Shown here piece after piece: positions 55,779-64,000 of a stretch of DNA of 64,000 nt. Origin of the DNA: Setomelanomma holmii (Eukaryota; Ascomycota; Dothideomycetes; Pleosporales; Phaeosphaeriaceae); assembly GCA_010015745.1 (NCBI GenBank), contig ML978243.1:62001-126000 (forward strand), in the 5' to 3' direction. The notes beneath the pieces were generated by a model. The model was not told where the DNA came from. It saw nothing but the letters and a program-made list of their open reading frames with translations, and ran no database searches. The position numbers and the translations under genes are program-made. Each line of letters begins with the position of its first letter. The first letter of the stretch is position 1.

Positions 55779-56731
55779 GGTTGTTGTGTGCGGTTCTGTG
55801 ATTGGAGAGACTTCGGTGGGGTTGATGGAGTGGCGACGGCGGTGTGTTGTTGACACGTGTGTAATAAGCAACGGCTGTTTGATGCTTTCAAACGTGTGAT
55901 GCGCCGACAATGAATGTCTCTAGCGTGATGCTCAAAGCGTGAATGAAAGTGTGTCTTGTAGTCAAGTCTTGAATGAGTGTTTTGCGGGGAACGGGACAAG
56001 TATATGTTTAAATAAGAAAACAGTGGGTCAGGAGGCGAAGCGGCGAAGGGACCGACGCGCGATGCCACAATTGTCGCGAGGAAATTTCTGTCAGGGGCGG
56101 TGAGCGATCCGTGTCAGGGTCCGGAGACGCGGCTAGACTTGGCGCTGTGGGTCGCAGGACGAAGACGTTGCTTTTCCCCGGATTTTTCGGGGTCTGTGAG
56201 CAAGTTGATAGCATAACCCATCTCATCTCTTATTTTGGGATGATATTCCGCAGTCTTCTCGCTTCAGAAGAGGTTTTCGAAGCTCGTTGCGTTTTGTGAG
56301 ACTTTTGGCGAGGCTCTACTTGCGCTGCACTGCCGGCCCGGGACCTGCATAAGCAAGATCGTCTCGAGCCTCGTCCGACTTTCCGGGCTGCCGAGTCCTG
56401 ACGTGATCGACGTTGCGGCAGCGTGCAGGCTTTCTAGAACGCTTCGGTCTTGCGTCGCCACCTCTGGGCTCTCAACACTTGGGAATTCTCGGATTTGCCA
56501 TTTTCGGGAATAATGTCGTGTCGGTGCATTGGACGAGGCTGATGGTGAGATGACTAACTTGACTGCATACGTGTGTGTCGAAAAGAGGTGGAGATAAGCT
56601 AGGCTGAAAATGGCACAAAGGGCGTAAAAGGGACGACACGTGACCCGGACTGTACCGACCTGAAGGTGCATCCTCGGGGAAAGCGATACTCGAACTTCTT
56701 TCCCTCATTCAAAACTCCAGATAACCGGTAG
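55779..56731. other. intergenic, about 0.95 kb
   Basis: Divergent 5' flanks of the 79-aa mitochondrial protein and L-serine dehydratase. ORFs below 135 codons, no motif. Confidence 0.4.
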
Positions 56732-57829
56732 ATGAGCATGGCTCATATGAATGGAGAGTGGCATGCTCTTCCCCGACCGTGGCGAAAAACACCACTCATC
56801 CACTCTCGCATTCTCACCAAACACGCAGGCTGGTACATCCCACCATTATAATCCTTCGTACATGGAAGTAGCATCGATTAACCTCTTCACAGTCAAATAT
56901 ACCTCAAACTCGAAACCCTCCAACCCTCCGGCTCTTTCAAATCCCGCGGCATAGGCAACTTCCTCCTCACCCACCTTCAAAACTCCCCGTCTAACACAAA
57001 ACCCCACTTCTATTCTTCCAGTGGCGGAAATGCCGGTCTCGCATGCGTCCACGCCGCCGTCACTCTTGGCTGTCCATCGACCATCATGGTGCCTTTGAGC
57101 ACGTCAGCGTACATGATCAGCAAACTGCGCGCCGCGGGGGCGAGTGATGTGATTCAGTACGGCGAATCGTGGTATGAAGCTGATTCCCATCTACGCCAGG
57201 ATGTGATCCCCGCCGCGAAGCACAAGGGTGAAGATGCAGTGTACGTGCCTCCATTTGATGCGCAGGAGATCTGGGATGGACATGCTACGCTTGCTGGTGA
57301 GGTACTGGAGCAGATGAAAGATGATGGGACTGGGGATGCGGGGCCAGATGTGCTTGTGTGTAGTGTTGGTGGCGGTGGTTTGTTTTGCGGCATCATGCAG
57401 GGCTTGGACAGTGCTGGACGGGCTAACACGAGAGTACTCGCTGTCGAGACGAAAGGCGCGGATTCGTTTGCATTGTCTTTGCGCGAAAGAGAACTTTCCA
57501 CGTTGCCACGTATCACGAGTATTGCGACGACGCTGGGATCGAGGACGGTTGCGGCGAAGGCTTTTGAGTACGGGATGAGGGATAATGTGACGAGTGTGGT
57601 GTTGAGTGATGATGAGGCGATAGAGGCATGCGTCCGGTTTGCGGACGATGAGCGGACTATGGTAGAACCTGCTTGTGGAGTGAGTTTGGCACTGTGCTAT
57701 AATGGCGGGCTGAAGAGGGTTGTGCCAGGGCTGAAGGAGCAGAGCAAGGTAGTGCTCGTGGTTTGCGGGGGAAGTGGTGTTAATGTGGAAATGCTGCATA
57801 AGTGGGCATCGCAATTGGAGAAGCGATGA
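56732..57829 (+). CDS. CHA1: L-serine/L-threonine dehydratase (PLP enzyme)
   Basis: Exons 56732..56832 and 56893..57829 give 345 aa. The 60-bp intron (GTACAT, GATTAACC, TTCACAG) joins HAG|CQIYLKLETLQPSG. Fold type II pyridoxal-phosphate marks: Lys50 in SGSFKSRG forms the Schiff base, SSSGGNAGLA contacts the carboxylate, and the phosphate-binding glycine loop is CSVGGGGLFCG. The enzyme deaminates L-serine (and threonine) to pyruvate (or 2-oxobutyrate) and ammonia, allowing use of these amino acids as nitrogen source. The start at 56732 follows an in-frame TAG; ATGs at 56738 and 56747 are alternatives. Symbol from the yeast catabolic enzyme, assigned by similarity. Confidence 0.9.
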
Positions 57830-58340
57830 TATAGAGACGTCTAACTACAGTATGTTATTGACCACGCCCCGTCTCAGATGAGCATCTTTTTAAGTCACTA
57901 ATGCAGTGCCCTCGACGCTTTCCATAGGAGCTGCAGTGACTCGCACCAACTTAAGTAGAAGCTCCCGCCGAATCGTCCTCTCCAGATGCTTGTATGTCTT
58001 TCAAGACCTTACGAATTCCAAGCAATTTCAATGAGATGTCTTCCGCCATACAGGATACTATGAGGGAGCAATTTAGTCAGAGCCTAGGATCACGTTGAGC
58101 TCGCAGGTCGAAGTACAGCCGCGACAGCACAACCGATGCAGCACCCGGTCTCATATGTACGCAGCGTACATAACCTACGCGCACTAGCGTTCACCAACGT
58201 CACGTCCCGCAGGCGTTCATTCACCCCGCATAAGCGTCACACCTGACAAAAATCCACCAACGCTCAAACCGCTGCACGACATCTCTAGCTTCGGTAGCAC
58301 ACTACTCAACCCATAGACACCAGATCGCAAGGCACTCAAA
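57830..58340. other. intergenic; promoter of the GFA gene
   Basis: 3' flank of the dehydratase and 5' flank of the GFA-domain gene. No other feature. Confidence 0.4.
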
Positions 58341-59300
58341 ATGTCCGCAACAGAACCAACCCCCGTTCCTCCAACATTCCAGGACTCCACACCAAAAACC
58401 CCCCCACAATCTCAATCAGCCACTACCCCAGCACCACCCAAATCAAAAACCTTCCCCTCCATCTCCGGCTCCTGTCTCTGCAACACAATCCGCTACCGCC
58501 TCCTCACCTCCCCGCTGTTCTGCTACGCCTGCCACTGCCCGGACTGCCAACGCATCACGGGCTCCGCATTTGGCCTCTTCCTGCAAATCGAGACATACAA
58601 CATCCAAATCCTGTCCCCAGTCCGTCCAATATTCATCACGCAAACCCGACACACCGGCGTGATCTCCCGCCACGTGGAGTGCCCCAGGTGTAAGATTGAA
58701 CTATGGGGCAACAACGGCATCGGCGCCGCGGTGGCGGATATCAGAGTCGGAACACTGGATTTTCCGGGACTGTTTGAGCCGGACCTACATACGTTTGTCG
58801 AGAGTAAGATTGATTGGTTGGTGCTGCCCGAGGGGGCGAGGACGGTGCCGAAGGATTATGATTATAAAAAAGTGTGGCCGAAGAGTTCGTTGAGGAGGTT
58901 GAATCTATGCTTGAAGCGGGTTGCCGAGGCGCAGAAGAGTGGGAAGGCGCAGGCTGTGGCGGCGGGTGGTGAGGGCGTCGGTGAGGGTGGTCAAGGGGGT
59001 GATGAGAAGGTCGAAGATGGTGAGAAGACGCCGACTGCAACGGAGTTTGTCGAGGGTGAGGGAGAGGATGACGAGGCGTTTGAGAAGAGGTATAGGGAGA
59101 CGGAGAGCAGGTTGCAGGAGAGGTTGGAGAAGTTGAGGGTCAAGTTGGAAGAAGAGGAGGGGACGGGGATTAAAGAAGGTGGCAGCAAGGGGCATACAGG
59201 TCTGGAAGAACTAACAGAGAAGTTGGATATCGGGAAGAGCCCGGAGGAGGGTGCAGGGGACACGAAAGATTTGGTTAACAGGCAGGGTGCATCGGGGTGA
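58341..59300 (+). CDS. GFA/CENP-V-domain zinc protein with acidic coiled-coil tail
   Basis: Single exon, 319 aa. Residues 38-170 are a GFA (glutathione-dependent formaldehyde-activating-like) domain: GSCLCNTIRYR (Cys45, Cys47), YACHCPDCQRITGSAFG (Cys64, Cys66, Cys69) and VECPRCKIELWG (Cys114, Cys117), the zinc ligands of the family, then WLVLPEGA. The remaining 150 residues, Gly/Glu-rich with long charged helices (RYRETESRLQERLEKLRVKL), are unusual for this family and change base composition to GA-rich. Most GFA proteins are not proven to act on formaldehyde, so the function stays open. Confidence 0.85.
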   Translation: MSATEPTPVPPTFQDSTPKTPPQSQSATTPAPPKSKTFPSISGSCLCNTIRYRLLTSPLFCYACHCPDCQRITGSAFGLFLQIETYNIQILSPVRPIFITQTRHTGVISRHVECPRCKIELWGNNGIGAAVADIRVGTLDFPGLFEPDLHTFVESKIDWLVLPEGARTVPKDYDYKKVWPKSSLRRLNLCLKRVAEAQKSGKAQAVAAGGEGVGEGGQGGDEKVEDGEKTPTATEFVEGEGEDDEAFEKRYRETESRLQERLEKLRVKLEEEEGTGIKEGGSKGHTGLEELTEKLDIGKSPEEGAGDTKDLVNRQGASG

Positions 59301-59545
59301 ACGAGCACTTTAAGAGCAACGAGCTTGTGTGACATATGACCATCTCGCGAAGAATGGAAGCGTTGGCAGAGTGCAAGACTGTTTCTGCTTCCCAAAACAC
59401 TGCTGGGTACCCGTATGAGTGAGTCTAACTATGAGAATCACCAACAGAGATATCGCAGCACGCTAAAGGATGCATAATGTTATCACAATCGTATTGTACA
59501 CTATTCGTCATCCGTCCAAACACGCAATCCTTGCCTTCGCACATT

Positions 59546-61153
59546 CTACGCAGACTGCGTAGCCGTCTGTCTATCCTCATGTGACCGCATTTGTACTTTC
59601 TCCAATTCTCCTGGCAGCAAAGCGTTGATGATGTTGCTGACTTCCTTGCTCCGCTCAAGCTCGTATTCCTCCACGGAAAGCAATGCCACCTGACTTCGCA
59701 CACCGTTCAGTGGCAATTCCTCGTGCTCGATTGGCTCAGGCCATTGACCCGCTGCGTAGACCGCATCTTGCAAATCCAGCCATTGTATCCTGACGCCTTC
59801 GAGCGTGTATGGCGTGGGCAGTGTATTCTTCAGTGGTGGCGGCAAAACAGAGCGTGCAATATGGTGATCGCGTGACTCTAGCTGTGTCTGAGCTTCGAAC
59901 GCTGCCTCGAGCGTGGCGATCTCGCCATCAAGGCGAGCAAGAAGGTCTCTGTCAATCTCAAGGTCTTGCGCTGTACGCGTAGGGTCCGGATTGGCGAGTG
60001 CCTCCCTGAGTACTAGAGCCTGATCTTGCAGCTCACTCAGCTTGCCATCTGCACCGAGCTCTTTCGCAGGTGCCGCAGTGCGTGTCAACTCTTCTTGGGC
60101 TGACTTGAACTGCTCCGCCTTGCGTACTGCATACTGGAGCTTCCGCAACCGAATCTCTTGTATGTTCTTCGCGTTCTTGAGGCGTTTTTGATCAGCCTCG
60201 TTCTGGTTGTGTTTCATGCTGAGCTTCATCGTTAACGACCGAACCTGGTGTTCCAGCCACTTGATGTTGTCTGCCACCTTCTCTTTTGCTCTCGCAGTGT
60301 TGGCTAGGGCGTCGATTTCAGCCCACCGCTTATCCATGTACTCCACGGCCTTCGCCTCCTGCTCATCGCGCGCCTCGGTCATCTTTCGGCCATGCGTTTC
60401 CTGTATCCGCAGCACCTCAGCCAGATCAGCGCTCATGTTGGCCCTCTGATCCATGATCTTCTTGATTCTATGCTTGATATCCAACCCCTTCCACTCTTTG
60501 TGCGTTTTATCCCATGCCATTTCGTGCAGTTTGCGGAACTCGCGCAGTTTGCGGTAGGCATTGTGGCCCTGCTCCGAGGTGGGAAGGGTGACGACACAGT
60601 GGGGCGACCATTCGTCTGGTCGTAGCACGGGCGGCTTTGAGTGCTTGCCAATAAAGGGAAGTTGCTCGAGGTGGTGGTTCTACGTTCCGGTAAGCATATG
60701 TACAGAGTAGACGCCGTACCTGCATACATTTAAGAGTGGTTGCAGCGAGTAGATGATCTGGTTCGTCTTGATGTTCCGGAACACGTATATGATCTCACCA
60801 TGTGGCGAGGTGCCCTCTGCATCAACCACGTCCTGCAGGGTGTATGGCTTTCTTGGATGCACATGGAATTGGCCTGTCGCGGGCAGGCGGGCTTTGGGGT
60901 TCACCATGGTCTCAAGCTTGACCTGGCGGGGATTGGACTGCACCGTGACATGCCTGGCCACGCGCCGCTCAAGCTCTGCAAGACTCGAGTAGGCCTTCTT
61001 CCGTTCGAATCGCTCCTGGGTGCTAGACCGTTGGGATCGCTCGACAATTTTCCCGAGGGCAGCAGTGCGTTGCTGGACCCGCTCGAGGGCGGCAGAGAAC
61101 GTGACAGATGCAGGCGGTGTCCTGTAGCGTAGCCGGACGAGGGAGCGAGGCAT
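59546..61153 (-). CDS. MHR1: mitochondrial ribosomal protein mL67 / Mhr1
   Basis: Exons 61153..60728 and 60679..59546 give 519 aa; the 48-bp intron (GTATGC..ACGTAG) joins YSLQPLLN to NHHLEQLPFIGKHSKPP. The conserved Mhr1/mL67 core is KPYTLQDVVDAEGTSPHGEI, IYVFRNIKTNQIIYSL and RPDEWSPHCVVTLPT with RKLREFRKLHEMAWD. Yeast Mhr1 acts in mitochondrial DNA recombination and is also a large-subunit mitoribosomal protein. The C-terminal half is a long coiled coil (NIKWLEHQVRSLTMKLSM), typical of Pezizomycotina versions. The start (MPRSLVRLRYR) is chosen for its basic presequence look; in-frame ATGs up to 61420 exist but would crowd the divergent gene at 61450. Confidence 0.85.
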
Positions 61154-61449
61154 GGCCGCTGGTGCTTCGGCGCTGCCAGTTGGGGGTGGTGAGGGCGACG
61201 GTGACTTCCTGCAGAATGTTCGTAATTGAGCTCGGACCATAAACGCGGAACTGCAGCTCTTCCGCACGCTCCCATACGACGTCGGACCAGCGTTCACGCC
61301 GGCAAGCTTTCTGTATGCTACCATGTGTCGCGGGAGGGTGTCTTTCAATGCGCCCGGAACAGGATCGAAGTATGTGCCGATAGACCAGTGCGCCATACAC
61401 ACGCGCATCCTCTTTCTCAACGTCGCCCGCGGACGACAAGCTATCTAAC
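61154..61449. promoter_or_regulatory. bidirectional promoter region, mL67 / UVRAG-like gene
   Basis: About 296 bp between divergent start codons; the upstream in-frame extension of the mL67 ORF covers part of it, so the real spacer may be smaller. Confidence 0.3.
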
Positions 61450-63434
61450 ATGGCCGAATCGACCCTGTCTGGTCAATCCGCACCACCTCCACCTCGCGAG
61501 CGGCCATGGCTCCTTCCATATGTGTGTCTGAAGCTCAGTGTCGATGTACCGACCCCGGCTAATCGAGACAGAACCGCAAGCTCAGGCACCTGCAGGGCAT
61601 CACTATCCGCAACCTCACGCTTACCTCAACCCCGTCGAGATTGCGCGGCAAGACAATCGACGATGAGGCTATTCCGAGCACATTGAAGTCGCCAACCAAA
61701 GCACTGGCATTGCGGGAGAGCAAGGGTCTGGCGCATTCACGATCATCGAGCGACCTCAAGACGAAGGAGACCGCTCGACCCAGCAATGGCAGCTTACCAG
61801 AGCCCACCACGCCCACAAAGGCGACAAGGCCCTCCGTTGGCAAAGGACTGCGACGAAGAACGACAATGGAGTGGACGAACGCAAGCCCTCTGACGCGGCA
61901 AAAGAAGCTGGAGGACATCACAGCAGATCGTATGGCCGACACTTTCTTCACGCTGCACGTGGAGAAGCAGGAAGAGCCTGTATACATATCAGAAGTCGCC
62001 GAGAAAGCCATGAACCCCAACTTCAAATTCTTCGACCTCGGGCCCTGCGGACCTGGCGTGACGCGCCTCGACAAGCTCACTGTGAAGGTATGGGCGAAAA
62101 GCGAAAGCATGTCCAGTTGGCAGTACCTGATGGATTATACTGTTCGCCTCAGATCACTGCAGTTCATCGGTAAGTCGCTTGGGACGTTTCGACATTCGCT
62201 GCCACAGAATTGCATCCTCTTCCACATGACCGACGGCATCTACACTAGCTTCACGGATCTGCCGACCCCAGAGAGGGCTGGAAATGTAGTCCTTGCGCCA
62301 CCTAAACAGCACCCAGATGGTCGAATCCCGAACTCATCCTCCTATGATGCATTGATGCGGCTGTCAACCCTAGACGACTGCATTCAGGACGCATTAGTCA
62401 CGCGAGATCGCATTGCGGATGAGATCGAAAGTATTTTGGCCGTGAACAGGGGTGCGATCTCTGCCATGGAGCAAGTTCCCGAGACTGAAGAGAATCTTCG
62501 CACGGTGCAAGCGGCAGTAGATGCCGAAAAACGCCGAGTCAACCATGCGCGCGGGAGACGCGACGAACTCAAAGCTAACATCGAGCAACGCCGGCAGAAA
62601 ATGAAAGTCGGTCAAGAACAACAACAACACGTGGATAGGCACATGCCGGAGCAGAGAGAAAAATGCGGTGAAATCAAAGAGCTTATCGCACAGGTGGACG
62701 AAGACATCTTAGGTCAGCGCCGGCGAGTGTGCGAAGACCTGCTCAAGTTGTATCCTATTGAGCCTGTTCCCGGAAAGTCGTTTGCCTTCTCTATGCGTGG
62801 TCTCCTCCTGCCAAATTCCGAGTTCGACGACGCAAAGGACGACGTGACAGCTGCAGCACTCAGCTATGTTGCCCAAGTGGTGAGCCAGCTCTCGCCCTAC
62901 CTGTCTGTCAATCTACCATATCCAATCACCCTGCATGGCTCAGCTTCGACCATCGAAGACCCACTTGCGGTAGGCGTCAACACACAGAACAACCCACGTA
63001 CCTATCCGCTCTACATGAAAGGCGTGGTGCGATATCGGTTCGAGTACGGTGTGTTCCTACTCAATAAGAATATCGAGATTCTGTCGAACGCTCTCGGCCT
63101 TCGACCTATCGACATTCGACAGACACTACCAAACCTCAAATACCTACTGTATGTCGCTACTGCCGGCAAAGGCGAATTGCCTGCTCGCAAGGCTGGAGGT
63201 ATCAAAGGACTGTTGCGAAAGGATGGCATGTCATCGAGGAAGGGCAGTATGGACAGTACAGCGACGGCGAGTAGTGCAGGTACGCCTACTGCTGAGCTCC
63301 AGAAGAACCTTGAAGACGTGGGGGCGAAGCGAATCTCGCATCCTAGGGTCAATGGCGCACCTGTGACGGCTGTTGGGAGTCTGAAGCAGAACTCTGGCAT
63401 GCACACAGGGAGCAAATTGCGGCATGTCGGCTGA
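61450..63434 (+). CDS. UVRAG/Vps38-Atg14-type PI3-kinase complex subunit
   Basis: Exons 61450..61521 and 61572..63434 give 644 aa; the 50-bp intron (GTGTGT, GGCTAATC, GACAG) joins RPWLLPY to NRKLRHLQGITIRNLTLT. A C2-like N-terminal region (DTFFTLHVEKQEEPVYISEV ... YTVRLRSLQFIG) precedes NCILFHMTDGIYTSFTDLP, a heptad coiled coil (AAVDAEKRRVNHARGRRDEL) at about 290-370, and the BARA-type C-terminal domain (VYPI-like LLKLYPIEPVPGKSFAFSMR, GLLLPNSEFDD, ALSYVAQVVSQLSPYL). These define the UVRAG/Vps38/Atg14 family, partners of Vps34, Vps15 and Beclin in endosomal sorting and autophagy. The long form with a C2-like part suggests UVRAG/Vps38 rather than Atg14. The Ser-rich tail is probably phosphorylated. 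Confidence 0.85.
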
Positions 63435-64000
63435 TGGCTTCTAAGAGTTAGTGGTAGAGGGACAGTCTCGGTTGGTAGTCACGTACCAGGTGTTACGACG
63501 CAGTACGAAGAAGCTAAGTTTGTTGTATATATTGATGATCGTAGACCGCAGTAGCAATCCGTGTAGAAGCATATTTCACGTGTTGCAATGATACCCGTAG
63601 TTCACTTACGATCTCAGAGAGTGTGAGTTGACAGTCACTTTACGAGAAGTCTACAGCATGGTTTGGTGCATGCAGGATGCACGCCGCTACCGTCGCTCTC
63701 ACGTCAAAGCAGACGCATGCATGACACACGTCAATGGCACCACTGCAGCATGTGATCCAAAGGGTCGGACTTGCACGGAATCTTGAACTAATCTAGGCGC
63801 ATGCTGACCTAAACCTCCTGGATCGCCTTGATCACGATCGGCCAATCGATGCGGGACCCGGGAGTGCCAAGATAACCGACCGCAAATTGCGGGAGAGACA
63901 AGGAGAAGAGGAGAAGCAATGCCATTATTTATTCACCCGCTACGGCCCGAAAGGCGTCAACATTGAGGGTCATCACTTTTCGTTCTCTCCTCATTTTGTA
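63435..64000. other. intergenic to the right edge
   Basis: 3' flank of the UVRAG-like gene. No ORF or RNA signature recognised. Confidence 0.4.

Noticed and set aside
62172..62209. Possible intron GTAAGT..CACAG in the UVRAG-like gene
   Set aside because: Only 38 bp, would break the frame, and the sequence read through it (QFIGKSL) matches the family.
1..64000. CRISPR arrays or bacterial-style operons
   Set aside because: No regularly spaced repeats; gene structure is eukaryotic throughout.

Overview
This window is nuclear DNA of a filamentous ascomycete. Protein content points to a Dothideomycete-like fungus, but this is inference and no marker proves it. Nearly every recognisable gene is split by 45-60 bp introns with GT..AG borders and CTAAC/CTGAC branch sites just upstream of the acceptor. 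Genes lie on both strands with independent promoters and no operons. There are F-box, BTB-like, DUF7702, Egh16/Gas1 and secreted amidase genes, plus transposon relics with nonsense changes of the repeat-induced point mutation (RIP) type. I rebuilt exon joins by hand from splice consensus, frame and family similarity; they need transcript support.

Layout. 0-11.5 kb: the start of an F-box gene, a microsomal cytochrome P450, two small BTB-like genes, an orphan gene, a decayed F-box gene and a DUF7702 membrane protein. 12-19.2 kb: three secreted proteins, namely a histidine acid phosphatase (phytase-like) with two CACGTG sites upstream, an amidase-signature enzyme and an Egh16/Gas1-type protein. 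19.8-23.6 kb: small orphan ORFs and a dead 1,576-bp Fot1/Pogo element with perfect 44-bp terminal inverted repeats. 24.2-29.5 kb: class III alcohol dehydrogenase (glutathione-dependent formaldehyde detoxification), an AhpC/TSA-like thioredoxin-fold protein and a SET-domain protein.

30-41.8 kb is gene-poor and decayed. It holds small Cys/His- and Lys/Glu-rich ORFs, a hAT transposase relic with RIP-type stops, a broken alpha/beta hydrolase, an SDR gene carrying an exact in-frame 126-bp tandem duplication across its catalytic segment, an F-box gene, and an unrecognised frame-switching coding remnant. 41.8-64 kb is denser and mostly housekeeping: a putative peroxisomal ABM/Dabb-like protein, a methyltransferase-like protein, a pseudokinase, L-lactate dehydrogenase, a RING protein divergent from mitochondrial DNA polymerase gamma, a CorA-like protein, a 79-aa mitochondrial membrane protein, L-serine dehydratase, a GFA-domain protein, and mitoribosomal mL67/Mhr1 divergent from a UVRAG/Vps38-like autophagy subunit.

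I did not find a convincing new multi-gene system. The observations I would check first are the SDR duplication, the cluster of small CGH-type ORFs, the frame-switching remnant at 40.1-41.75 kb, and the symmetric skippable exons of the Egh16-type gene.
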